A stretch of DNA of 64,000 nt from Bradyrhizobium vignae (GCF_004114425.1 NZ_RDQF01000006.1:171353-235352); one strand, 5' to 3'. Shown: positions 24,487 to 32,305, counted from the stretch's first letter. Numbers and translations are program-made. Notes: generated by a model not told the origin, from the letters alone.

Positions 24487-26523
24487 ATGACACGCGTCTT
24501 CGTGATCCGGCCATTTGGAATCAAGCCGGATTCTGCGGGAAAGCTCATCGATTTCAATCGGGTCCACGACGGGCTGATCACACCCGCGCTGGGAACCTTC
24601 GGTATCGCCGGGGGCACCACCGGCGATATTGTCGAGCCGGGCAATATCAGGGAAGACATGTTTAAGCTCCTCGTCGAGGCGGACCTCGTCATTGCCGATC
24701 TCACGATCCATAACGCTAACGTCTTCTACGAATTGGGAATCCGGCATGCTTTACGAAAGAAGCGTTCGATTCTGATCAAGGGTAAGCCGGTCGCGGATGG
24801 CCCTGTCTTCGATCTCCTGACCGATCGCTACCTTGCCTATACCGTTGACAAGCCGGAGGAGTCGGTCGTCGAGCTCACAGAGGTCATTCGTCAGGCCTTG
24901 GCAAGCGAGCGCGACACGGACAGTCCCATCTTCAAGATGTTGCCGACCTTACCCGAAGTCGAGCCGGCCGCCGTCTCGCAGGTCATTCCCAACGAGTTGA
25001 TCGAAGAAATCGACCGGGCGAGAGCCGCACACTCGATGGGTTGGTTGCGTCTGCTTGCGAAGGAAGTGGAGGGCCTCCGCTTCGAGTGGCCGGCACTTCG
25101 CATGATCGGCCAGGCGCAATGGGATCTCGAAGACTATGACGGAGCGCTGACGACCTTCGTCAAGGTCGTTGAAGTCTATCCAAACGATGTCGCTGCCAAC
25201 CTCGCATTGGCCAATATCTACGAGCGACGATATCGAAAAGAACGCGCGCAAGGCCGAAATCAACCCCAGCTCTTTGCTGCATCCGATGCTGCAATCGCTC
25301 GCGTGCTGTCGCTCGGTCAGGGCGTTACGGCCGCGCAGCGCGCCGAAGCGCTCGCCTTGAAGGGGCGAAATAAGAAGACGTCGTGGCGATTGAGTTTCGA
25401 AAAGCTGCCGGATCAGGCCGAGAGACGAAGGATCGCCACCAGCGCGACGCTCAGAGAGGCATATGAAGCATATCGTGACGCCTACCTGACGGACTTGAAT
25501 CATTTTTGGTCAGGCCTCGCCGCCTTTCAGCTCGGCCAAATTGCGTTGGACCTTTCCAAAGATGCGGAAGAATGGGAAGCGTCGTTTCCGAGCAATGGTG
25601 GGGCTTCATACTACCGCGAGAAGCTCCGTCAGTCAGTCGATCAGCTCAGCGCGCTCTTGCCGCTGGTCATCGATGCCGCCTTGGAGCGTTTGCCGGAAGG
25701 TCACAAGGATCGCGTTTGGGCCAAAATGGGCCCGGCCGATCTGGCTTTTTTGGTGGAGCCGAACGCCTCTCGCGTCGCTCGACTTTATCGCGATAGCGTT
25801 TCGGAATCCCACCTCTTTGCCTGGGACGCTGCCAAGGGGCAGATGAAACTGTTTGACAGCCTTGGCTTCCGCCCGAACTTGGCCGACGCGGTGATCGCGG
25901 CTGTCGAGGCGCATCTGTGCCGGCCCGCTGCGAAGGAAGACTATGAGATGGTCATTTTCTCCGGGCACTTGATCGATGAGCCGGGCCGTCCCGAGCCTCG
26001 CTTCCCTCCCGACAGGATCGATAAGGCCCGACAGCTCATCAAGGACCGGCTTCTGAGCCTTCAAAAGGAGGGAAGGAAGCTTCGCGTATTGGCATCGGCT
26101 GCGCCGGGCAGCGACATCATCTGTCACGAGGTTTGCGGAGAGATCAATGTCGACAGCACGCTGTGCCTTCCGATGCCCCGGAACGTCTATGCCAGCCAGG
26201 TTTTCACCGATGGATTTGATGCGTGGCGAACCCGGTATTTCAATCTGCTCGAGAAGCGGCCAGTGCTCGAACTGAGCGACCGTGCAGGGTTGCCGAATTG
26301 GCTGAGCACCAAGGCGGGAGTCGATGCCTGGGAGCGCGGCAACGAATGGGTGCTGAGAATGGCGTTGTCCAGCTCGGCGAAGAAAATCATGCTGCTTGCC
26401 CTGTGGAACCAGCATGAGGAACCAGGACGTGCCGGTGGGACCGGGCACAGCGTACGGATCGCACGCGGTTCTGGCAGTGTCGATGTTCACATCATCGACG
26501 CCCGGGAGCTGCTCGCGAACTGA
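24487..26523 (+). CDS. Large multidomain protein: NDT-like domain, TPR-like middle, SLOG-like C-terminus
   Basis: A 678-residue protein. Residues 1 to about 140 resemble the nucleoside 2-deoxyribosyltransferase-like fold: RVFVIRPFG (3-11), then ADLVIADLTIHNANVFYELGIRHALRKKRSILIKG with Asp71 and Glu82 in the usual active-site spacing. The middle (about 170-475) is helical with at least one TPR-like pair (LRMIGQAQWDLEDYDGALTTFVKVVEVYPNDVAANLALANIYERRY). It resembles bacterial relatives of the MAP3K TRAFs-binding/TPR region. Residues 486-678 repeat the SLOG-like motifs of the preceding gene: GHLID (493-497), RFP (505-507), SAAPGSDIICHE (537-548). Start ATG 24487 follows a G-rich ribosome site. 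Last gene of the cassette, converging on the DUF971 gene. Confidence 0.72.
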   Translation: MTRVFVIRPFGIKPDSAGKLIDFNRVHDGLITPALGTFGIAGGTTGDIVEPGNIREDMFKLLVEADLVIADLTIHNANVFYELGIRHALRKKRSILIKGKPVADGPVFDLLTDRYLAYTVDKPEESVVELTEVIRQALASERDTDSPIFKMLPTLPEVEPAAVSQVIPNELIEEIDRARAAHSMGWLRLLAKEVEGLRFEWPALRMIGQAQWDLEDYDGALTTFVKVVEVYPNDVAANLALANIYERRYRKERAQGRNQPQLFAASDAAIARVLSLGQGVTAAQRAEALALKGRNKKTSWRLSFEKLPDQAERRRIATSATLREAYEAYRDAYLTDLNHFWSGLAAFQLGQIALDLSKDAEEWEASFPSNGGASYYREKLRQSVDQLSALLPLVIDAALERLPEGHKDRVWAKMGPADLAFLVEPNASRVARLYRDSVSESHLFAWDAAKGQMKLFDSLGFRPNLADAVIAAVEAHLCRPAAKEDYEMVIFSGHLIDEPGRPEPRFPPDRIDKARQLIKDRLLSLQKEGRKLRVLASAAPGSDIICHEVCGEINVDSTLCLPMPRNVYASQVFTDGFDAWRTRYFNLLEKRPVLELSDRAGLPNWLSTKAGVDAWERGNEWVLRMALSSSAKKIMLLALWNQHEEPGRAGGTGHSVRIARGSGSVDVHIIDARELLAN

Positions 26524-26557
26524 GCCGACCGTCAATTTGAGGAGCGAGCAGCCGGCT

Positions 26558-26863
26558 TCACTGCCCCGCCAAGCTCAGCAAATACGGCTTCGGGTAAATC
26601 CCCCGGTTATGTCCGTCCGAGAATGAGATGTTCAGTCCGTAGCCGAGATCGCCAATCTCGGTGATCGCAATCCCCGGAAATGCTTCCGGGAAGCGGCCGT
26701 CGAAGCGGGCGCGGGTGCAGTGGGCGCATTTGCAGGAGAGGCGGAGTGTTTCGGCAGTGACGCTCAACGCATCGTTCTGCGTGGTGCGGACGAGGAGCGC
26801 CGCCAGATCGGCGCTGGCTTCATAGTCGGCTACGGTCGGTGCCAGCAATGCGGTCATGGTCAT
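26558..26863 (-). CDS. DUF971-family protein (GBBH-like N-terminal domain)
   Basis: A 101-residue protein. It shows the DUF971 pattern: ETLRLSCKCAHCTRARFDG with Cys44, Cys46 and Cys49, then IAITEIGDLGYGLNISFSDGHNRGIYPKPYLLSL. This domain forms the N-terminal metal-binding lobe of gamma-butyrobetaine hydroxylase-type enzymes and also occurs alone near Fe-S genes. ATG 26863 has GGAG upstream. It is divergent from the ferredoxin reductase; the 209-base gap holds two copies of the CAACTAAT motif, suggesting joint control. Role unknown. Confidence 0.8.
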   Translation of the reverse strand: MTMTALLAPTVADYEASADLAALLVRTTQNDALSVTAETLRLSCKCAHCTRARFDGRFPEAFPGIAITEIGDLGYGLNISFSDGHNRGIYPKPYLLSLAGQ

Positions 26864-26910
26864 GATAAATCTCCGGCTTCTCTCTACGTCGCCGCAGGCG
26901 CCCACGAATA

Positions 26911-26922
26911 GCAACTAATTGC
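26911..26922 (+). promoter_or_regulatory. Motif GCAACTAATTGC (site B)
   Basis: A near-palindromic copy of the shared motif in the divergent gap, 48 bases before the DUF971 start. GCAA and TTGC half-sites flank CTAA. Confidence 0.45.
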
Positions 26923-26983
26923 CGGTGCGGACACGTGGCGATGGCCTTCGCTGCCTCGTCTTCGGTCATCGCTCGCGAAATGT

Positions 26984-26995
26984 GCAACTAATCGA
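26984..26995 (+). promoter_or_regulatory. Motif GCAACTAATCGA (site C)
   Basis: A second copy in the same divergent gap, 78 bases before the ferredoxin reductase start. It matches site A through GCAACTAATCGACT. Confidence 0.45.
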
Positions 26996-27072
26996 CTGGG
27001 AATTTCACTTCCGAATTGCCGGGCTCTCCTCTCTCGGAAACCTTGAACGTCACCGATGGCGAAGGAGAGATC

Positions 27073-27846
27073 ATGAGCGCATTTCAGAGGGAAAGGGTTT
27101 TGTCGGTCAGGCACTGGACCGATTCTCTGTTCAGCTTCACCGCAACGCGAGATCCCGGCTTCCGCTTCCAGAACGGCCAGTTCGCGATGATCGGGCTCGA
27201 AGTCGAAGGCAAGCCGCTGATGCGGGCCTACAGCATGGCCAGTGCCAATCACGAGGAGGCGCTCGAATTCTTCTCGATCAAGGTCCAGGACGGTCCGCTA
27301 ACCTCGCGCCTGCAGAAGATCAGAGAAGGCGACATCATCCTGGTCGGCCGCAAGGCGACGGGCACGTTGATCACCGGCAATCTCATGCCAGGCAAGCGCC
27401 TGTTACTGCTCTCGACCGGCACGGGACTCGCGCCCTTCGCCAGCTTGATCAAGGACCCCGACGTCTACGAGAATTACGAGACGATCGTGCTCGCCCATGG
27501 CTGCCGCCAGATCTCGGAACTCGCCTATGGCGAGCACCTCGTCGCGGGCCTGCGCAGCCACGAATTCTTCGGCCCCGTGATCCGCGACAAGCTGGTCTAC
27601 TACCCGACCGTCACCCGCGAGCCGTTCCGGAACCGCGGCCGCATCACCGACCTGATCGCCTCAAACCAACTGTTCGACGACATCGGGCGGCCAGGCCTCG
27701 ACATCGAGACCGACCGCATCATGCTGTGCGGCAGCCCCGCGATGCTGGAGGAGCTGCACGCGATGTTCGCCGCACGCGGCTTCGTCGAGGGCAATCACAG
27801 CCAGCCCGGCCATTTCGTCATCGAAAAGGCCTTCGTCGAGCGCTGA
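27073..27846 (+). CDS. fpr: Ferredoxin--NADP reductase
   Basis: A 257-residue bacterial ferredoxin/flavodoxin-NADP reductase. The FAD motif is RAYSMAS (51-57, Arg51/Tyr53/Ser54). The NADP motif is LLLSTGTGLAPFASLI, then VLAHGCR and RIMLCGSPAMLEEL. It ends GHFVIEKAFVER, typical of the short subclass without a C-terminal aromatic stack. ATG 27073 follows GAAGGAGAG. It lies 100 bases before the AprA-like flavoprotein on the same strand and is likely its electron supplier via the ferredoxin at 29722. Confidence 0.92.
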   Translation: MSAFQRERVLSVRHWTDSLFSFTATRDPGFRFQNGQFAMIGLEVEGKPLMRAYSMASANHEEALEFFSIKVQDGPLTSRLQKIREGDIILVGRKATGTLITGNLMPGKRLLLLSTGTGLAPFASLIKDPDVYENYETIVLAHGCRQISELAYGEHLVAGLRSHEFFGPVIRDKLVYYPTVTREPFRNRGRITDLIASNQLFDDIGRPGLDIETDRIMLCGSPAMLEELHAMFAARGFVEGNHSQPGHFVIEKAFVER

Positions 27847-27860
27847 GCCGCAAATCGCAT

Positions 27861-27889
27861 CCCGGCGACAACTAATTGCTATCGCCGGG
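27861..27889 (+). promoter_or_regulatory. Perfect 8-bp stem with the CAACTAATTGC motif in its loop (site D)
   Basis: CCCGGCGA (27861-27868) and TCGCCGGG (27882-27889) flank a 13-base segment that contains CAACTAATTGC. It starts 14 bases after the reductase stop and ends 57 bases before the flavoprotein start. It may be a terminator/attenuator, or an operator with extended symmetry. Confidence 0.5.
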
Positions 27890-27946
27890 ACGTCCCCTGA
27901 ACAAATCTGACGCAAAGGCGCCGGATCGGCGAACCAGGAGCAAGTG

Positions 27947-29689
27947 ATGGCACTAGATCAGATTGTCGACGGACTTTCGGAGGTTTCCTGCGATGTGCTG
28001 GTGATCGGCGGCGGCACGGCCGGCCCGATGGCGGCGCTGAAGGCGAAGCTGAAGAACCCGAAAGCCAATGTCGTCCTGCTCGAAAAGGCCAACGTCAAAC
28101 GCTCCGGCGCGATCTCGATGGGCATGGATGGACTGAACAATGCCGTTATCCCCGGCTACGCGACGCCGGAGCAGTACACCAAGGAAATCACCATCGCCAA
28201 CGACGGCATCGTCGACCAGAAGGCGGTCTATAAATACGCGCAGAACTGTTACAAAATCATCGAAGAGCTCGACAGCTTCGGCATCCGCTTCCTCAAGAAC
28301 GAGAACGGCGACTACGCGGTCAAGAAGGTGCACCATATCGGCACCTACGTCCTGCCGATGCCGAACGGCGAGACCGTGAAGAAGGCGCTGTACCGCCAGC
28401 TTCGCCGCGCTCGCATCTTGATCTCCAACCGATACATGGCAACGCGGCTGCTGAAGTCGTCTGATGGCCGCATCGCCGGTGCGATCAGCGTCAATACGCG
28501 CACGGCGGAGATGCTGGTGATCAAGGCCAAGGCCGTGATCCTTTGCATGGGCGCGGCCGGCCGGCTCGGTTTGCCGACCTCCGGCTACATGTTCGGCACT
28601 TACGAGAACGCCGCCAATTCCGGCGACGGCTACGCCATGGCCTATCACGCCGGCGCGGCGCTCGCGAACCTCGAATGCTTCCAGATCAATCCGCTGATCA
28701 AGGACTATAACGGCCCGGCCTGCGCCTATGTCGCGGGTCCCTTCGGCGCATATACGGCGAACAACGAAGGCGCGCGCTTCATCGAATGCGACTACTGGTC
28801 CGGTCAGATGATGCTGGAGTTCTACAACGAGCTCTTATCCGGCAAGGGCCCGGTGTTCCTCCAGCTCAAGCATCTGCACCCCGACACCATCTCCGAGATC
28901 GAGTCCACGCTGCACAAGGTCGAGCGTCCGACGCGCGGCCTGTTCCAGCAGGGGCGCGGCGTCGACTATCGCAGCGAGTCGATCGAGATGCACATCTCCG
29001 AGATCGGCTTCTGCTCCGGCCACAGCGCCTCCGGCGTGTTCGTCGACGACAATGCGCGCACCACCATTCCCGGTCTTTACGCAGCCGGCGACATGGCGAG
29101 CGTGCCGCACAATTACATGCTGGGCGCCTTCACCAACGGTTCGGTCGCCGGCATCGACGCGATGGAGTTCGCCGACGGACATGATTTTGCGGAGTTCGAT
29201 GCAGCCGATGTCGCGGTCGAGCGCGACCGCGTGATGGCGCCGACCAAGCGCGAGGACGGCATTCCGCCGAACCAGATCGAGTACAAGACGCGCCGCCTGG
29301 TCAACGATTATCTCCAGCCGCCGAAGGTCACGCGCAAATACGAGCTCGGCATGCGCCGTCTGGCCGAGGCGCGCGAGGACATGCAGGAGCGCATGATCGC
29401 ACGCAACGCGCACGAGCTGCTCCGCGCCCTCGAAGTGCAGTCGATCATGGACTGCGCCGACATGGCCGCGCACGCCTCGCTCTATCGCGAGGAGAGCCGC
29501 TGGGGTCTCTATCACTGGCGCACGGATTTCCCGGAAAAGGACAACGAGAATTGGTTCTGTCATGCGCTGCTGAGCAAGCGCGACGGCAAGATGACCAGCG
29601 AGAAGCGCGCAGTCGAACCGTACGTCGTGCCGATCTCCGACGACGAGAAGGACCTCTACGACAAGCAGCGCATCCGCGCCTCGGCCTGA
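27947..29689 (+). CDS. AprA-like FAD flavoprotein (fumarate reductase/adenylylsulfate reductase alpha family)
   Basis: A 580-residue flavoprotein. The FAD Rossmann motif is DVLVIGGGTAGPMAAL with the acceptor VVLLEKA. Next comes KRSGAISMGMDGLNN, close to the ERSGA...N signature of AprA. The capping domain is mid-protein; GLYAAGDMASVPHNYMLGAFTNGSVAGIDA closes the FAD site. The helical C-terminus (MIARNAHELLRALEVQSIMDCADMAAHASLYREESRWGLYHWRTDFPE) is typical of the family. With the adjacent AprB-like ferredoxin it forms a two-subunit oxidoreductase. No ATP sulfurylase is nearby, so dissimilatory APS reduction is unlikely. True substrate unknown. Confidence 0.8.
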   Translation: MALDQIVDGLSEVSCDVLVIGGGTAGPMAALKAKLKNPKANVVLLEKANVKRSGAISMGMDGLNNAVIPGYATPEQYTKEITIANDGIVDQKAVYKYAQNCYKIIEELDSFGIRFLKNENGDYAVKKVHHIGTYVLPMPNGETVKKALYRQLRRARILISNRYMATRLLKSSDGRIAGAISVNTRTAEMLVIKAKAVILCMGAAGRLGLPTSGYMFGTYENAANSGDGYAMAYHAGAALANLECFQINPLIKDYNGPACAYVAGPFGAYTANNEGARFIECDYWSGQMMLEFYNELLSGKGPVFLQLKHLHPDTISEIESTLHKVERPTRGLFQQGRGVDYRSESIEMHISEIGFCSGHSASGVFVDDNARTTIPGLYAAGDMASVPHNYMLGAFTNGSVAGIDAMEFADGHDFAEFDAADVAVERDRVMAPTKREDGIPPNQIEYKTRRLVNDYLQPPKVTRKYELGMRRLAEAREDMQERMIARNAHELLRALEVQSIMDCADMAAHASLYREESRWGLYHWRTDFPEKDNENWFCHALLSKRDGKMTSEKRAVEPYVVPISDDEKDLYDKQRIRASA

Positions 29690-29721
29690 TCCACCAGAAA
29701 TGCAGCAACAGGAGACATCAA

Positions 29722-29955
29722 ATGCCTCTCGCGTCCTATCAGACATCGGTTCCGGTGGTCGTCGACGACGCCAAATGCATCGCGGACAAGGGCTGCACGG
29801 TGTGCGTCGATGTCTGCCCGCTCGACGTGCTGCGCATCAGCGAGATGACGAACAAGGCTTACATGGCCTATGACGAGTGTTGGTACTGTATGCCCTGCGA
29901 GGCCGATTGCCCGACCGGCGCCGTCACCGTCAACATTCCGTATCTGTTGAGGTGA
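29722..29955 (+). CDS. 2x[4Fe-4S] ferredoxin, AprB-like
   Basis: A 77-residue ferredoxin. Cluster 1 ligands are C19-x5-C25-x2-C28-x3-C32-P; cluster 2 is C53-x2-C56-x2-C59-x3-C63-P within YDECWYCMPCEADCPTGAV, very like the AprB core. It lacks AprB's long C-terminal tail. ATG 29722 follows AGGAGA. It sits 32 bases after the flavoprotein and 2 bases before the HEAT gene. It presumably carries electrons from the NADP reductase to the flavoprotein. Confidence 0.88.
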   Translation: MPLASYQTSVPVVVDDAKCIADKGCTVCVDVCPLDVLRISEMTNKAYMAYDECWYCMPCEADCPTGAVTVNIPYLLR

Positions 29956-29957
29956 TC

Positions 29958-30935
29958 ATGTCGAGCCCGTTCGAATCTTACGACGATCTAGAGGACGCCG
30001 ACGAGCGGCTTCAGGCCGCCGATCCCGCCGAGCGCCGCGTCGCCATCATCGCGCTCGGCCATTCCGGCGATCCGGCAGCGGTCGCGCATCTCGCCAACTT
30101 GGTCGCAGATCCCGATGCGGGCGTGCGCCAGCAGGTCGCGATGGCGCTCGGGGAGTTCGATGGGCCGGAGGCCGCGAGCGCACTGGTCAAGCTGCTTGTC
30201 GACCCCGAAAGGATCGTTGCGGCAGCCGCGGCCGACAGCATGGCAGAGTTCAAGGATCCCGCCTGCGCCAAGATCATCCTGCCACTGGTGAAGCATGCCC
30301 ACGCCTTCGTCCGTATGGGCGCGCTGCGCGCGCTCAAGGAATTACGCTGCAAGGACACGCTTAAGCCGGCGCTGGAAGCGCTCCAGGACACTGACGCCGC
30401 CGTCCGCGTGCAAGCGATCGGCGTGATCGGCTTTCTCAAGCTGGAGGAGTCCATCCCGGCACTAACGGCGTTGATCAACGACCCTGATGCTCATGTGCGC
30501 CGTGCCGCCGTGAGCGCGCTGGCGTTCTCGCAGATGAAACCTGCGGCCGAGACCATCACGCGCGCGTTGAAGGATGCCGACTGGATGGTGCGCGAGATGG
30601 CGGCCGAAACGCTGGGCCTCAATATCAACGGTTCGCTGGCCGCCGATCAACTGACCGTCTGCCTTGCCGACGAGTTCTGGCAGGTGCGGCTGAAGGCGAT
30701 CCGCAGCCTCGGCAAGATGAAGATCGAGCGCGCGGTGCGGCCGATCGGCAATTGCGTCAACCACGACCAGGCGAACTTGCGGAAAGAGGCGGCCGCGGCG
30801 CTTGGCGAGATCGCCCATCCCGACGGCGAGGCGTTCCTGGCCGTCATCGCCGACGATCCCGATCCCGATGTGCGCAAGAACGCGCGCTGGGCGCTGCAGC
30901 AGATCGCGGCGCGAAAGGCGCGAGCAGGGGCATAA
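29958..30935 (+). CDS. HEAT-repeat protein
   Basis: A 325-residue alpha-solenoid of roughly nine to ten HEAT repeats of about 31 residues (ERRVAIIALGHSGDPAAVAHLANLVADPDAGVRQQVAMALGEF and many similar units), like the phycobilin lyase/PBS-lyase group. No catalytic motif is visible. It starts 2 bases after the ferredoxin stop, so it is translationally coupled to the flavoprotein-ferredoxin pair. Likely a scaffold or maturation factor for that complex (inference). Confidence 0.85.
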   Translation: MSSPFESYDDLEDADERLQAADPAERRVAIIALGHSGDPAAVAHLANLVADPDAGVRQQVAMALGEFDGPEAASALVKLLVDPERIVAAAAADSMAEFKDPACAKIILPLVKHAHAFVRMGALRALKELRCKDTLKPALEALQDTDAAVRVQAIGVIGFLKLEESIPALTALINDPDAHVRRAAVSALAFSQMKPAAETITRALKDADWMVREMAAETLGLNINGSLAADQLTVCLADEFWQVRLKAIRSLGKMKIERAVRPIGNCVNHDQANLRKEAAAALGEIAHPDGEAFLAVIADDPDPDVRKNARWALQQIAARKARAGA

Positions 30936-31069
30936 GAGGCGCGGGCGGCGGCATAGCGGCTCGTCGCGGCCGCTCTGGACTTCCCGCGCCAGACGTTTAT
31001 TGGTCTTCGCCAATGGGACCGGCCGCCGCAAATGCGACCGATCCCAAAGAAACAGCGAGGACGCCGGCC

Positions 31070-32242
31070 ATGACGAGTTTGACTGTGAAAGACCTTCTCC
31101 CCGAGGACGGCACGCGGGGAACATTGGCCGGCCGCGTCTGGCTGCCGCAGGTGAATGGTCCGGCCGTGGTCGCCGTCCGGGGCGACGGCGTCTTCGATGT
31201 TACCGCACGATTTCCGACCATCAGCGCGCTGTGCGAGGAGGACGATCCGGCCAAGGCGCTCGCTGCGACCAAGGGCGAACGCATCGGCGATCTCGAAGCC
31301 ATTGTTGCCAATACGGCGCCCGATCGTCGCGATTCCAAGAAGCCGTGGCTGCTCGCGCCGGTCGATCTCCAGACCTTGAAAGCTGCCGGCGTCACCTTCG
31401 CGATCTCGATGTTGGAACGCGTCATCGAGGAGCGCGCGAAGGGTAATCCGGCCTCGGCCGAGGCGATCCGCAAAGAGGTGACGCGGTTGATCGGTGACGA
31501 TCTGTCAAAACTCAAGCCGGGCTCGGACCAGGCGATGCACCTGAAGCAGGTGCTGATCGATCAGAACGCCTGGAGCCAGTATCTCGAAGTCGGTATCGGC
31601 CCGGATGCCGAAGTCTTCACCAAGGCGCCGACCCTGTCCTCGGTCGGCACCGGCATGGATGCCGGGCTGCATCCGAAATCGACCTGGAACAATCCAGAGC
31701 CGGAGCTTGTGCTGTTCGTCTCGAGCCGCGGCAAGATCGTCGGCGGTGCGCTCGGCAACGACGTCAATTTGCGCGACTTCGAGGGCCGTTCGGCGCTGCT
31801 GCTCTCGAAGGCCAAGGACAACAATGCGTCCTGCTCCATCGGTCCGCTGCTGCGCCTGTTCGACGACACCTTCACGCTCGACGACGCGCGCAAGCTCGAT
31901 ATCAGCCTGAACGTGACGGGCACTGATGGTTTCGTCCTCGACGGCCATTCCTCGATCAGCAAGATCAGCCGCGATCCGACCGATCTCGTCGCGCAGACCA
32001 TCGGCAAGATCCATCAATATCCCGATGGTTTCGTGCTGTTCCTCGGCACCATGTTCGCACCCGTGAAGGATCGCGACGCGCCGGGGCAGGGCTTCACCCA
32101 CAAGCGCGACGACATCGTCACGATCGCAGCGCCCCAGCTCGGCAAGCTCGTCAACCGCATGCGCACGAGCGATGAGTGCGAGCCCTGGACCTTCGGTATC
32201 GGCGCGCTGATGAAGAACCTGGCGCAGCGCAAGCTGATTTAG
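31070..32242 (+). CDS. Fumarylacetoacetate hydrolase-family protein (2-keto-3-deoxy sugar acid dehydratase type)
   Basis: A 390-residue FAH-superfamily enzyme. Its length and N-terminal domain (LLPEDGTRGTLAGRVWLP) match the XylX/AraD1 group, which dehydrates 2-keto-3-deoxy pentonates. The metal site is likely in EVGIGPDAEVFTKAPTLSSVG...NNPEPELVLFVSSRGKIVGGALGNDVNLRDFEGRSALLLSKAKDNNASCSIGP. A related gene, gguC, often travels with chvE-gguAB, which lies downstream. It is not in the same operon as the HEAT gene (134-base gap). Exact sugar acid unknown. Confidence 0.8.
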   Translation: MTSLTVKDLLPEDGTRGTLAGRVWLPQVNGPAVVAVRGDGVFDVTARFPTISALCEEDDPAKALAATKGERIGDLEAIVANTAPDRRDSKKPWLLAPVDLQTLKAAGVTFAISMLERVIEERAKGNPASAEAIRKEVTRLIGDDLSKLKPGSDQAMHLKQVLIDQNAWSQYLEVGIGPDAEVFTKAPTLSSVGTGMDAGLHPKSTWNNPEPELVLFVSSRGKIVGGALGNDVNLRDFEGRSALLLSKAKDNNASCSIGPLLRLFDDTFTLDDARKLDISLNVTGTDGFVLDGHSSISKISRDPTDLVAQTIGKIHQYPDGFVLFLGTMFAPVKDRDAPGQGFTHKRDDIVTIAAPQLGKLVNRMRTSDECEPWTFGIGALMKNLAQRKLI

Positions 32243-32305
32243 TGCTGCGGCGTTCGCCTCTCCCGCGTGCGGGGAGATGCAATAGGGTGAGGGGACTCTC
32301 CACGA
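32243..32305. repeat. Rhizobial GC-rich intergenic repeat
   Basis: Just after the FAH gene: CGCCTCTCCCGCGTGCGGGG followed by AGATGCAATAGGGTGAGGGG. It is related to the units at 17781 and around 42094-42300. Non-coding. Confidence 0.55.

Noticed and set aside
27947..29955. Calling the flavoprotein-ferredoxin pair dissimilatory APS reductase AprAB
   Set aside because: The ferredoxin lacks the long AprB tail, and no sat, qmo, dsr or sox genes are present; only family-level similarity is supported.
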